35,773 nt of DNA from Planctomycetota bacterium (GCA_026692885.1 JAPLNJ010000284.1:1-35773); one strand, 5' to 3'; positions 1 through 8,595 are shown, counted from the first letter of the stretch. Made by a program: numbers and translations. Notes: generated from the letters alone by a model not told the origin.

Positions 1-130
1 CGTCGCGGTGTTAGGAGTTGGCGGGACTGCTCTCACCGACTTACGTCGGGAGCTTCTCGCGAGCGATCACGACACTGCTACTATTTCGCAACGTTATGAT
101 CAAGGTCCCGCGTCAAGCAACATAAAGAGA

Positions 131-181
131 CCAGAAACGCGGGAGGCCAGAAGCACGGGAAGACCCGCGTTTTCTGGCCTC
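131..181 (-). terminator. Hairpin pair downstream of tRNA-Lys
   Basis: Two overlapping inverted repeats lie just past the 3' end of the tRNA, which is read leftwards. Bases 131-143 pair with 164-177 (about 13 bp, one bulged base). Bases 144-153 pair with 172-181 in a second, competing helix. The arms are interleaved, so both helices cannot form fully at once. The position fits a transcription terminator for the tRNA, but there is only a short T-rich stretch on the minus strand (near 121-130) rather than a clean T-run. A remnant of an integration site is also possible. Confidence 0.5.
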
Positions 182-190
182 TAAAGCGAG

Positions 191-263
<73 letters not shown>

Positions 264-318
264 AAGACGTGATTTCTTCTGCGTATTATTAGGATTTCCA
301 GTTTCCGCTGTTCCTGCC

Positions 319-424
319 TGTACAACCTTTTGTACAACCGCTATGCTATCAGGACATGCAGCGCCCCGCCGGATTGCGGCCGACGGAGCAGGCCATCACC
401 TAACCCTGGTTGTATGTACAACCG
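319..424 (+). repeat. Three TGTACAACC copies and an inverted repeat upstream of the integrase
   Basis: The 9-mer TGTACAACC occurs at 319-327, 331-339 and 415-423. The third copy forms a perfect inverted repeat GGTTGTA-TG-TACAACC at 408-423. The first two are 12 bp apart. Their position directly in front of the integrase start at 445 fits recombinase arm or core sites, or an operator that controls the integrase. No protein partner can be named from the sequence alone. Confidence 0.5.
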
Positions 425-444
425 CGTTCCGGAAGGTGAAAACC

Positions 445-1836
445 ATGTCCCCAGAGTCTACCCCATCTCACGATCGGCCGAAAGCACCCTCACGCAGCAA
501 GCCTCATCGGGATTTCCCGCTGACTCGGCACCCCCGCGGCTACTGGTGCAAGAAGGTCAAGGGCAAGCTCCACTACTTCGGCAAAATCCAATCCGACCCC
601 AAGGGCGAAGCCGCGTTGGCCGAGTGGTTGCGGGTCAAGGACGAACTGCTTGCCGGGCGAAAGCCGCGCAGCAAGCAAACCGGGGTGACGGTCAAGGATG
701 TGGGTAATTCATTCTTGAACGCCAAACGGCAGGCACTGGAAGCCGGCGAGATAACCGCCCGGACACATGCGGAGTACGTCGCAACCTGCGAACGGGTCGC
801 AACGGCGTTTGACAAGAGCCGGCTTGTCGAGGACCTTGGGGCCGAAGACTTTGAATCCCTTCGGGCCAGCATTGCTAAGACGTGGGGGCCGGTCCGGCTG
901 AGCGGAGAAGTCCAGCGGGTCCGCACCATTTTCAAGTACGCCTACGAAGCCGGCTTGATCGAGAGGCCGGTCCGGTTCGGTCCCAGCTTCAAGAAGCCGA
1001 GCAAGCGGGTCCTGCGGGTGGAAAAGGCGAAGCGGCCAGCGAGGATGTTTGAAGTCGGCGAGATTCGCCAATTACTCGCCGCGGCGACCGTGCAGATGAA
1101 GGCAATGATCCTGTTGGGCTGCAATGCGGGTTTCGGCAACCACGACGTGGCCGGTTTGCCACTGGCTGCGGTTGATCTAACAACCGGGTGGTTGAGTTTC
1201 CCACGGCCGAAGACCGGCATCGCGAGACGTTGTCCATTATGGCCAGAAACCTGCCAGGCGCTGCAGGCCGCCATTGCCAGCCGCCTCACCCCTAAGACGT
1301 CCGAAGCGCAGGATCTTGTCTTCGTTACCAGGTGCGGCAAGCAATGGGGCAACGGCTTGAACAGCAACCCGATTTCGAGTGAGTTTCACAAGCTGCTGGT
1401 TAGCCTGGGGCTGCACAAGGCCGGGCGAGGGTTCTACTCGCTCCGCCACGTCTTCGAGACGATCGGGGGCCGGTCGAAGGATCAAACGGCTGTAGATCAC
1501 ATCATGGGCCACGTGGACGGCACGATGGCCGGCGCCTACCGCGAGGGCATTGACGATGGCCGGCTGCAGGCCGTGTCCGAGACGGTTCGGAGCTGGTTGT
1601 TCGGCGAGACTACCAGCGGCACGACGACCAGCGTGGCCAGCCAGGCGGGCCAACAGCCCCCTGCGGACGATCCCTTCGCTGTTGCCATTGAGCGTTGCCG
1701 AAAGGCCATTCAAGACGCGACAGGACCAACCAGGCGAACGCTGGAAAGCGTTTGGCTTCGGGAGCTGCAGCTTGCCGGAGAGGGCGAAGCGGGAGCCATG
1801 ACGAGGCTGATGGAGGTCTGGGGCGACGGTTCCTGA
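445..1836 (+). CDS. Tyrosine recombinase/integrase
   Basis: 463-aa site-specific recombinase that would catalyse integration or excision of the adjacent element. ATG 445 is chosen because AAGGTG lies 9 bp upstream; the frame is open further upstream but without a good ribosome site. Residues about 80-170 resemble the SAM-like core-binding domain and 200-370 the catalytic domain. Visible active-site residues are Lys256 (RPKTG), Arg334 (YSLRH), His356 (MGH) and the likely nucleophile Tyr365 (GAYRE). The usual first catalytic Arg box is replaced by a CNAGFGNHD-type segment at 226-234, and the usual His before the second Arg is Tyr331. From memory, this variant box occurs in a planctomycete integrase family. 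The last about 75 residues form an extension with no recognised domain. The gene sits next to tRNA-Lys. Confidence 0.88.
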   Translation: MSPESTPSHDRPKAPSRSKPHRDFPLTRHPRGYWCKKVKGKLHYFGKIQSDPKGEAALAEWLRVKDELLAGRKPRSKQTGVTVKDVGNSFLNAKRQALEAGEITARTHAEYVATCERVATAFDKSRLVEDLGAEDFESLRASIAKTWGPVRLSGEVQRVRTIFKYAYEAGLIERPVRFGPSFKKPSKRVLRVEKAKRPARMFEVGEIRQLLAAATVQMKAMILLGCNAGFGNHDVAGLPLAAVDLTTGWLSFPRPKTGIARRCPLWPETCQALQAAIASRLTPKTSEAQDLVFVTRCGKQWGNGLNSNPISSEFHKLLVSLGLHKAGRGFYSLRHVFETIGGRSKDQTAVDHIMGHVDGTMAGAYREGIDDGRLQAVSETVRSWLFGETTSGTTTSVASQAGQQPPADDPFAVAIERCRKAIQDATGPTRRTLESVWLRELQLAGEGEAGAMTRLMEVWGDGS

Positions 1837-1978
1837 TCTTGCTCGTCAGTGGTGCGACTCGTCGGATAGCCGGGGAGCGTATAATCGTCAAAGACTGGGC
1901 TAGATACCGAACAGCGGTTCACGACTGCTTCGCCCGGTTGCTTGCTTGCATCATCGGGAACAACAACGGGGTTGGATC

Positions 1979-2803
1979 ATGCCACGCGAAACACGCCAGA
2001 CGCGTGCCGCTCTGATAGCGGCAACTCTGTCAGGGCATGCGTCGGGGGATGCTCTGGAGCAGGTAATAGCTCGCCTGAGACAAGGAGGTCTTGGAACGAG
2101 CGAGCTACAGCCTGTCTGCTCCTATTTGTGGCCCATCCGGGACAAACTTCTATCCGGGAAGCCCATCGACCGGGATGACGTTCATCGGCTGCGACTCTTG
2201 GTGCAGCACCTCCCGCAAATCCGGCAGATTGCTGCGGAGGTTCTGGACTTCAACTCTCCGCCGACCCGTGGTTTGGGTGCCGAACTGCTGAACTACGGAT
2301 TGTTCATCAAGAATCTTCCCGAAGTAATTCTCGACGCCGGCAAGCAACTGGGCGTGGACATGACCCCCGTGTGCCGCTTCGTGCGAGCGTTGGACAACGA
2401 ACCAACCGACGAAGAAACCGCCCGCATGATCGTTGACGTCAGAGTGTGTTGGGACCAATGCGAAGCCAGGTTGAGGGGCGCCGCTGATTCTGCGGAAAAC
2501 CGTGAGCCTTGCGACTTGACCGCGTACCGCCCCGCGCGTGAGCTGTGGCGGGGGCATTTTACGACCTACAAAGCCTTTACGGTTTGGTTGGCCAAACACG
2601 GGAAGAACATCCGGCGAGATCCCACAGCCCCCAAGAACCGGCTGCGTTTGCACGCCGGAGAGTTCCTAGCAGCTTGGGACGAATACGAAAGACTAACGCT
2701 TGGGGCCGATGGTCCCGCTCTTGATCTTTTCAAAGAGGGAGCCGCCAAACGGCTGGCCGACTTGAGGGCGGAAAAGGATCGTTCAAGGCAGCAAGGGAAG
2801 TAA
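1979..2803 (+). CDS. Hypothetical protein of the mobile element
   Basis: 274-aa soluble protein with no family that I recognise. ATG 1979 follows a weak GGGG sequence; an in-frame ATG at 1946 is the alternative and lacks a ribosome site. The product is charged, with many Arg and Glu, and has no signal peptide or membrane segment. The C-terminal part (about 190-265) is rich in Arg, Lys and Trp and could be helical. The final 20 residues are strongly charged. A TATAAT sequence at 1880-1885 could be a -10 box, but no matching -35 is evident. The gene is followed by a clear intrinsic terminator, so it appears to end its own transcription unit after the integrase. Confidence 0.7.
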   Translation: MPRETRQTRAALIAATLSGHASGDALEQVIARLRQGGLGTSELQPVCSYLWPIRDKLLSGKPIDRDDVHRLRLLVQHLPQIRQIAAEVLDFNSPPTRGLGAELLNYGLFIKNLPEVILDAGKQLGVDMTPVCRFVRALDNEPTDEETARMIVDVRVCWDQCEARLRGAADSAENREPCDLTAYRPARELWRGHFTTYKAFTVWLAKHGKNIRRDPTAPKNRLRLHAGEFLAAWDEYERLTLGADGPALDLFKEGAAKRLADLRAEKDRSRQQGK

Positions 2804-2842
2804 CGTCTTACTTCCCTGTTCACTTCCCCAAACTGTACACCG

Positions 2843-2867
2843 AACCCCGGAAATACCGGGGTTTTTT
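2843..2867 (+). terminator. Intrinsic terminator after the hypothetical gene
   Basis: An 8-bp GC-rich stem (AACCCCGG at 2843-2850 with CCGGGGTT at 2856-2863) has a 5-nt AAATA loop. The T-run extends from the end of the stem through 2867. This is a textbook rho-independent terminator 40 bp after the stop at 2803. Confidence 0.9.
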
Positions 2868-2955
2868 CGTTTATGTACTTCCACACTCGCACACCATTTT
2901 CCTCCATCGAAAAAGATCTGGTCGTCCGAGCACCTGACACCCGGAGGGCCGAGCG

Positions 2956-3132
2956 ATGTCCAAGGCGAACACCCAAAAACGAACAAGTCAAACGGTGGCG
3001 AAACTACTAAAGGCCGTCGACCGTGCCGCAAGAGCGCTGGCTGAAGCGCAGCAGGCGGAACGCGAACTTGCAGCGATGAACAATCGCGACATCAAGGGAG
3101 CAGGTGCGACAAAGACAGCGGCCGAGCGATGA
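2956..3132 (+). CDS. Small basic helical protein coupled to the HTH gene
   Basis: 58-aa ORF starting MSKANTQKRT and ending TKTAAER. GGAGG at 2943-2947 gives a good ribosome site. Its stop overlaps the start of the next gene by four bases (ATGA at 3129-3132), which is typical of translational coupling. The middle (about 15-42) is Ala/Arg/Glu-rich and probably one long helix or coiled coil. No family is recognised. The ribosome site and ATGA overlap argue that it is a real gene. It may be a leader or partner of the excisionase-like protein. Confidence 0.65.
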   Translation: MSKANTQKRTSQTVAKLLKAVDRAARALAEAQQAERELAAMNNRDIKGAGATKTAAER

Positions 3133-3395
3133 GTGAGACCCCCGCCTACCTGACCGCGAGCGAATGCGCCGTGTTGCTGCGATGTAGGCAATCCAAGGTG
3201 CTGGCGTGGATTCGTGCTGGCGAGTTGCCCGCGGCCGACGTGAGCGAGCACCCGGGCACGGGCAAGGCACGCTGGCGTATTGCTAAGGCCGACCTGGACG
3301 CGTTCTTGGCTGGCCGGCGCCCCACGCCACCGGCGACCGCTGGCAGCCGGCGGAAATCGCCGAAGAGGCCAACCGGTTGGGTCGAATACCTCTAG
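3129..3395 (+). CDS. Excisionase-type helix-turn-helix protein
   Basis: 88-aa protein with a MerR/excisionase-like winged helix (HTH_17 type) over residues about 6-62. It has the family pattern of an N-terminal 'YLTASECA' helix, an 'SKVLAWIRAGELPA' recognition region, an 'RWRIAKADLDAFL' wing and a final helix. The basic tail contains SRRKSPKR. Such proteins in integrative elements act as recombination directionality factors or as small transcription regulators. It is translationally coupled to the 58-aa ORF and precedes the replication genes. Its actual role, excision factor or regulator, cannot be decided here. Confidence 0.82.
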   Translation: MSETPAYLTASECAVLLRCRQSKVLAWIRAGELPAADVSEHPGTGKARWRIAKADLDAFLAGRRPTPPATAGSRRKSPKRPTGWVEYL

Positions 3396-3526
3396 CCCTG
3401 TTTCACATACCTCCAAACGCAGGCCGTTGCGTCTGTTTTCGCAACGGCCCCACTACGCCAATTAGGTTCGCTTCCGTCAGGCTGCCAACCGATCAGGAGG
3501 CGAGATTTCCGAGAAAGGAACTATCC

Positions 3527-4282
3527 GTGAGTATACCGTCCGCCAATATCAAGAATAGGCCAACGCAGGTGAAACCGGTCTTGCCTCTGCTCGTGAATCG
3601 CCATCGCCTCATCATCCTGACACTGCAACACCTGCAAAAAGCGGATACGACCGCTCGCGTCCGGCAAGCCGTCGAAAGCTCGGCGGAGGCTGTTCGCATT
3701 TCCCTCGTCCACCTGCCGGAGGCATCTCGCGAGGAACGGCATCTAGCCCTTGCGTTTGTTGCCTCGCTGAAAGCAGACTGCGTGTACTACGATCGGCAAC
3801 GCCAGCCCGTAGGAAATGACCTGTTTGACGCCATGCTGGCGATTGTACCGGGGCCTTACGATCCACACGCCCACGAGCAGGTCAAGGTGGCCGTGATCGA
3901 GACGGTAGTGCAACTCTATCCTGACACGCTGGCGGACAAGGTCGACCGCATGGCGGCACGCCTCCGTGAGTTGGGCGTCGAGGATATCACGCCTGCCAAA
4001 CTCATCAAGCAGGCGCGTGCGATCTGCAAACGTGACGGCCTCGATATCCGGGAGGTACGGTCCCAACGCGTCAAAACGGGCACCGATCGTTTCCGGTCGA
4101 CTCTGCCAGTACGAGTCGACCTGGACGGCGATGTACTGTGGGTCCGGCTGCGGCGGGGCATCCCGTTCTTCCGGCGCGGTCCCGGCCTCGGCTCGACTCG
4201 CTGCAGCGCGGAAACGTTTGAATGCGTCCGGGAGGAACTCGAAGCCGCGCCGTCGTCTGCCCCAGACCTGCCGGATTGGTGA
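3527..4282 (+). CDS. Short paralogue of the helicase N-terminal domain
   Basis: 251-aa protein. GTG 3527 is chosen because AAAGGA lies 7 bp upstream; the frame is open to 3377 but the extra segment looks non-coding. Residues about 35-165 match residues about 40-168 of the downstream helicase protein: shared motifs include 'SLVHLPEAS'/'SLAYLLKAS', 'GNDLFDAML'/'GDDLFGATL', and 'RLRELGVEDI'/'RLRELGVKGI'. The helicase core is absent, and the last 80 residues (Arg-rich, ending APDLPDW) have no counterpart. It may be a separate loader or partner subunit, or a truncated duplicate. No known domain is recognised in the shared region, which is mostly helical. Confidence 0.75.
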   Translation: MSIPSANIKNRPTQVKPVLPLLVNRHRLIILTLQHLQKADTTARVRQAVESSAEAVRISLVHLPEASREERHLALAFVASLKADCVYYDRQRQPVGNDLFDAMLAIVPGPYDPHAHEQVKVAVIETVVQLYPDTLADKVDRMAARLRELGVEDITPAKLIKQARAICKRDGLDIREVRSQRVKTGTDRFRSTLPVRVDLDGDVLWVRLRRGIPFFRRGPGLGSTRCSAETFECVREELEAAPSSAPDLPDW

Positions 4283-4412
4283 CCTGCAACATCGGCCGCG
4301 TACGTCGAAAGCTGTCGGACTAGGACTGTCGAGAGATCTATCGCAACATTGCGAAATTCCTCAGCATGCCTGCGGAATGGGTATCAGCGGAACCAAGGAC
4401 CGCTAGAAACGA

Positions 4413-4438
4413 CGACGCCCGCTGTTAAGCGGGCGTCG
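4413..4438. terminator. Strong hairpin between the paralogous genes
   Basis: A perfect 10-bp stem (CGACGCCCGC at 4413-4422 with GCGGGCGTCG at 4429-4438) closes a 6-nt loop TGTTAA. It has no T-run on either side, so it is a weaker terminator candidate and could instead stabilise an mRNA end. It lies 131 bp after the stop of the short paralogue and 140 bp before the helicase start. The rest of 4283-4577 shows no gene. Confidence 0.5.
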
Positions 4439-4577
4439 CAGACGAACCTGTTTAGCTCGTACATCGCCGGTCACGTGTTGTACCGACCGGCGCAACCTAA
4501 AGATCGGTCGTAGCGCCGCTGGGATCAACAGCAGCGCCACGCAGTTCAGTTCTACCTGATTAGAAGGCAAACGGAAC

Positions 4578-6911
4578 ATGAATAGTGTAGCGTCTTCCCA
4601 CGGCAAGAACAAGTCAAAGGAGGAAACACCGGTCTTGGTGCTGGCGATAAACGACCGTCGAGTCAAGTTGACAGGCGAAGACCTGCAAAGTGAGGAAACG
4701 GTCGATCAAGTCCGGCAAGAGGTCGCAAGCTCGCCAGATACGGTTCGCGTTTCCTTAGCCTACCTCTTGAAGGCGTCCCACGAGGATCGCTTCCGCGCGA
4801 TCGACTTCCTGGTTTCACTGAACGTGGATTGCACGTTTCATGGCGAACAGAAGCAAGTCCTGGGAGATGATCTCTTCGGAGCTACGCTGCAAATGCTCCG
4901 GGCACCGGATGATCTGCAAGCCTACGAGCGAGCCAAACTCGCTGCGATCGAGACGGCCGCCCTGTGTTACCCGGATGCGTTGGACGGTGCGTGCAACCGC
5001 ATCCTGGGTCGTCTGCGGGAACTCGGGGTCAAAGGGATCAAGTCCTCTGACTTGATGCAACAGGCCCGCGAGATCCTCAAACACATTCGCAAACCGCGGC
5101 CCACGGCGGTTGGTGAATCGTGCGAACGACGAGTGTGCGAAGTTTTTCCAGATTCGCCCGCGCCGGCAGAATCGGTCGTACCACCCGGTTGGGAACTTTC
5201 AGAAACTGGCATTCGGCGGCTGGGTGACGATGCTGACAACGGCACGATTCCGCTCCCGCTCGTTGTCGTCGGTCGCTGCCTCGATGTCGAGAACGGTACT
5301 GAGCTCATGGAGGTCGCGTGGTGCCGAGACGGTCAGTGGACCAGACAAACCGCCGAACGCGTCAGGTTGGCAGCCGCACGAACCATCGTCGACGAACTCG
5401 CTCCCTTCGGGGCCCCCGTCACCTCGAACAACGCCCCCTGTGTCGTGCAGTACCTGGCCGATTCCGCGCACGTCAATTCCACTGTCCTCCCCGTGGTTCA
5501 CGTCACCCACCGACTCGGTTGGCAAGGGGATAATGGAAGTGACGGCTTTTTGTGGGGATCAACGATTATCGTCGGTCCGCCGAGCGAAGCCCTGGAAGGA
5601 CAGCCAGAACCGCAAGCGGCCAAGGTGATCACTTTTGCTGGCCACGATGAGGGTGACGATCAGATTGCGGCTGGGTTCACGGCGGCAGGCACACTGGATG
5701 GCTGGTTGGCCGCTGTCGCGCCGATCGCCGACTTCCCGGTCGCGAAATTCATGTTCTATACCGGTTTCGCACCACCGCTTCTGGACATCTTCGGCGCGGA
5801 CAATTTTGTGGCAGAGATCGCCGGACCAACAACGGGCGGCAAGACCACAACGCTCCGCGTTGTGGGCAGCGAGTGGGGCTGCCCAGATGAACGTAGACCA
5901 AATGCGGTCGTCAAGACATGGACGGGCACCAAAGTCTTTCGGGAACGAGTACCTTCGGTCGTCCATAGCCTGCCCACCATTTTCGACGAAACAAAACACG
6001 TCGAGCAACCTGAAGATGTGGCGAAAATGATCTACCTTGTCGCCCAGGGGGTCGGGAAGGGCCGGGGCACGACGAAAGGCATCGCTCGGCAGGCCACGTT
6101 CCGGACGATCTTGTTCAGCAGCGGCGAGCAGACTTGTACAAGCTTCACCAAGGACGGCGGCACGCAAGTGCGAGCGATGACGCTGTGGGGCTCGCCGTTT
6201 GGCGAGATCAGTCCCGATGTCGGCAAGATAGTCAGCGAGATCAATCTCGCCGTGCTCAGCAACTACGGACATGCCGGCCCCATCTTTGTGCAGTTCCTTC
6301 TCGATAACCGTGCGCAGTGGGACGATTGGCGAAGCGTATACCGGGATTTGGTCCGCGACTACGAGCACTTCAGCGAAGGTAACCCGTACGCTCGGCGCCA
6401 AGCACCGATGTTGGCGACTATCCACATGGCGTCGTGGCTGGTTCATCAGGCTATCGAACTGCCCTGGGACGCGGGGGACCCGATCGAGCCGGTGTGGGAC
6501 CAGATCGCCAGGGAGACGAGCGATGCAGATCGCGCCGGCGCCGCACTCCGGCATGTCATGGGGTGGGCTGCCTCGAACCAAAATGCGTTCTACTGCCAGA
6601 AACATTACCGAAGGCAACCCAACCAGGGCTGGGCCGGACGCTGGGATTATCGGCACGAGGTGCAGGGCGAGATCCAGGAGTCAAATTGGGAGTGGATCGG
6701 TTTTTCCCGCGGCGTCCTCACGCAGGTTCTTTGCGACGGCGGGTTCGACGCCGAGTCGATGACTCGCACTTGGTTCGACCGCGGCTGGCTCAAGGTCACT
6801 GAGGAAGCATCTGGTAAATGTCGCCGCGAGTACAAGACCCGGATCGGCAACACAAGTAGCTGGGTGGTGGCGATTCGTCGAACTGCGATTGAGGAACTCG
6901 ATGCCGAGTAG
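4578..6911 (+). CDS. DUF927-family replicative helicase/ATPase
   Basis: 777-aa protein. Residues about 40-170 form the domain shared with the upstream short gene. Residues 203-545 match the DUF927 superfamily of plasmid and phage helicases. They include a Walker A GPTTGGKTT at 416-424, a Walker B-like TIFDET at 467-472, and a 'VRAMTLWGSPFG' segment at 531-541 typical of the family's C-terminal core. The last 170 residues are Trp-rich and probably form a DNA-contacting domain. Such proteins unwind DNA at an element's origin and work with a primase-polymerase, which is encoded next downstream. ATG 4578 follows a weak GGAA. The gene ends directly before the GGGAAC repeat cluster. Confidence 0.85.
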   Translation: MNSVASSHGKNKSKEETPVLVLAINDRRVKLTGEDLQSEETVDQVRQEVASSPDTVRVSLAYLLKASHEDRFRAIDFLVSLNVDCTFHGEQKQVLGDDLFGATLQMLRAPDDLQAYERAKLAAIETAALCYPDALDGACNRILGRLRELGVKGIKSSDLMQQAREILKHIRKPRPTAVGESCERRVCEVFPDSPAPAESVVPPGWELSETGIRRLGDDADNGTIPLPLVVVGRCLDVENGTELMEVAWCRDGQWTRQTAERVRLAAARTIVDELAPFGAPVTSNNAPCVVQYLADSAHVNSTVLPVVHVTHRLGWQGDNGSDGFLWGSTIIVGPPSEALEGQPEPQAAKVITFAGHDEGDDQIAAGFTAAGTLDGWLAAVAPIADFPVAKFMFYTGFAPPLLDIFGADNFVAEIAGPTTGGKTTTLRVVGSEWGCPDERRPNAVVKTWTGTKVFRERVPSVVHSLPTIFDETKHVEQPEDVAKMIYLVAQGVGKGRGTTKGIARQATFRTILFSSGEQTCTSFTKDGGTQVRAMTLWGSPFGEISPDVGKIVSEINLAVLSNYGHAGPIFVQFLLDNRAQWDDWRSVYRDLVRDYEHFSEGNPYARRQAPMLATIHMASWLVHQAIELPWDAGDPIEPVWDQIARETSDADRAGAALRHVMGWAASNQNAFYCQKHYRRQPNQGWAGRWDYRHEVQGEIQESNWEWIGFSRGVLTQVLCDGGFDAESMTRTWFDRGWLKVTEEASGKCRREYKTRIGNTSSWVVAIRRTAIEELDAE

Positions 6912-6930
6912 CGTGGTCTGCGGCCTGCGG

Positions 6931-7219
6931 GGGAACAGGGGGAACAAAGTGGGAACACGGAAAACGGCAGGAAAACCAATAATTCATGAGTATCTGCGCT
7001 CTCATTTCAGTTCTGTTCCCCCGTTCCCACTGGTAGGTAGGCTTCTAGGGCGATTTTCCTCCCACCAGTCTTGTGACCACTCGGGGGTGGAGTGGTGGAG
7101 AAATCCGTCCAGGAGGATCAGGCGTATCGGCGGGGAACGGGGGAACAGACATCCGAAAACCGCTTTCCGCACAGTGTTTTACGGCTCCGAACGCGTTCCC
7201 CCAGCGTGGGAACGGGAAC
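6931..7219. repeat. GGGAAC repeat cluster, candidate replication origin
   Basis: Ten copies of GGGAAC lie in a 326-bp gap between helicase and primase genes. Seven are on the plus strand (6931, 6940, 6951, 7133, 7141, 7208, 7214) and three on the minus (7015, 7023, 7195). They come in tight groups spaced 6-11 bp. The 16-mer GGGAACGGGGGAACAG is present at 7133-7148 and, exactly inverted, at 7013-7028. A near copy starts at 6931. An AT-rich stretch lies at about 6972-6990. Iteron-like repeats between replication genes are typical of element origins; the function is inferred. The gap shows no other gene. Confidence 0.6.
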
Positions 7220-7237
7220 ATTTAGAAAGGAAACAAG

Positions 7238-8374
7238 ATGAACGCTCGTCCGCTTCGGCACCGATCGATCGTAGCCTGCTGTCCTCGCCCGCGTTGGGAC
7301 GATGTGCACTACGCGGCACGAGCCTATCAGGCTGCCGGCTATTCACTCATCCCGATCGCGGCGGATGGAAGCAAGAGGCCTGTCGCGAAACTGCTGCCCG
7401 ATTGGAAGTGGACGGAGTTTCAGACGCGTCTGCCAACGCTCGAAGAAATCGACTACTGGTTTCACGGCTGTCGTGGTGATTATGGAATCGGCATCATCGG
7501 CGGACACGCCAGTGGCGGCCTGGAAGTCATCGACGTGGATGATCTTGAGTGGCTTGGTGCCTTCCGGCAGAACGTGGAGATGCTGGCGCCAGGGCTTTGG
7601 CCCAAACTGATAAAGGTGCGATCACCCCGCCCGGGAATGCATCTGTACTACCGCTGTGATATCTACTCCAGGAGCGGATCACTGGCCCGCGCCCTGATCC
7701 TCAACAAGGAAACGGGCAAGCTAGAGCCCAAGCCGTTCATCGAGATCAAGGGTCAGGGAGGAGTTGGCCTGTCTCCGCCATCTCCCTGCGGCTGCCATCA
7801 CACCGGACGCCCCTACGTGTTCGAGGACGATGCCGACTTAACTATGATCGCCCGCATCACTCCGAAAGAACGCGATGCTCTGCTGGTGGCAGCTCGTAGC
7901 CTGAACCAGTGGGAGCGGGAGAAGAAACATCCAAGGAAGCGGGAGGTTCGTGTGCCCGCCTACGGCGCCGACAGGCCTGGCGACGATTTCAACAATCGGG
8001 CCACGTGGGCGGAGATACTGGAACCTCACGGATGGGCGTTCGTTCACGAAGACGGTTTTGACGTGTGCCACTGGCGGCGTCCTGGGAAAAACGTTGGGAC
8101 GAGCGCCACGACCAACTATAGCGGCGAAGATCGTTTGTACGTCTTTAGCACCTCCGCTGCTCCGTTCGACGAAGATCACTCGTACTCGAAATTCGAGGCG
8201 TACACGTGGCTGGAGCACGACGGTGATTTCTCCGCCGCCGCGAGGGATCTGGCGAGCCGTGGCTTCGGTGGCAAACGCAACCGGAGCCAACATCCGGCGC
8301 CACATCCGCACGATCGCTACTCGCAGGCGTCACTTCGTTCCACGAACGTCACCGTTGATCGGTACCGGCGCTGA
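7238..8374 (+). CDS. Primase-polymerase (bifunctional Prim-Pol, AEP type)
   Basis: 378-aa protein. ATG 7238 follows AAAGGAAA at a good distance. Residues 20-190 match the N-terminal bifunctional DNA primase/polymerase domain. The N-terminal 'AYQAAGYSLIPI' helix is followed by motif I VIDVDD at 97-102 with the metal-binding acidic pair, motif II 'SPRPGMHLYYR' at 129-139 with His135, and motif III 'FIEIKGQGG...LSPPS' at 167-182. Members synthesise primers and extend them in plasmids and phages. The C-terminal 190 residues include a Trp/Cys/His region ('HWRRPGKNVG') that resembles the segment often found after Prim-Pol cores. It lies directly after the repeat cluster and the helicase, which fits one replication operon. 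Confidence 0.88.
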   Translation: MNARPLRHRSIVACCPRPRWDDVHYAARAYQAAGYSLIPIAADGSKRPVAKLLPDWKWTEFQTRLPTLEEIDYWFHGCRGDYGIGIIGGHASGGLEVIDVDDLEWLGAFRQNVEMLAPGLWPKLIKVRSPRPGMHLYYRCDIYSRSGSLARALILNKETGKLEPKPFIEIKGQGGVGLSPPSPCGCHHTGRPYVFEDDADLTMIARITPKERDALLVAARSLNQWEREKKHPRKREVRVPAYGADRPGDDFNNRATWAEILEPHGWAFVHEDGFDVCHWRRPGKNVGTSATTNYSGEDRLYVFSTSAAPFDEDHSYSKFEAYTWLEHDGDFSAAARDLASRGFGGKRNRSQHPAPHPHDRYSQASLRSTNVTVDRYRR

Positions 8375-8595
8375 ATCCGGCAGGTAGAAGACCCAGTGAC
8401 TGACGTCAGCCTGCGAAAACGAAGTACCCCTTTAACCTTTTAGCTTTCGACATAGGAGAACGATCGACCAGCATGGCGGGCGGTGCTGCTTGGACTCTAC
8501 CTGCCGACGTCGTCCGCCAAAGGGTCGGCTGGGAAACTCCGTGCCTAACGTGGGCCTGGAGTACAAATTGCCCTTTTGATGTAGGAGATCTCGAA

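Noticed and set aside
5559..6656. 365-codon leftward open frame
   Set aside because: Antisense shadow of the helicase gene, whose ATPase motifs are clear.
6889..7479. 196-codon frame across the GGGAAC cluster
   Set aside because: It overlaps both the helicase end and the Prim-Pol start, and its sequence is simply the translation of the repeats.
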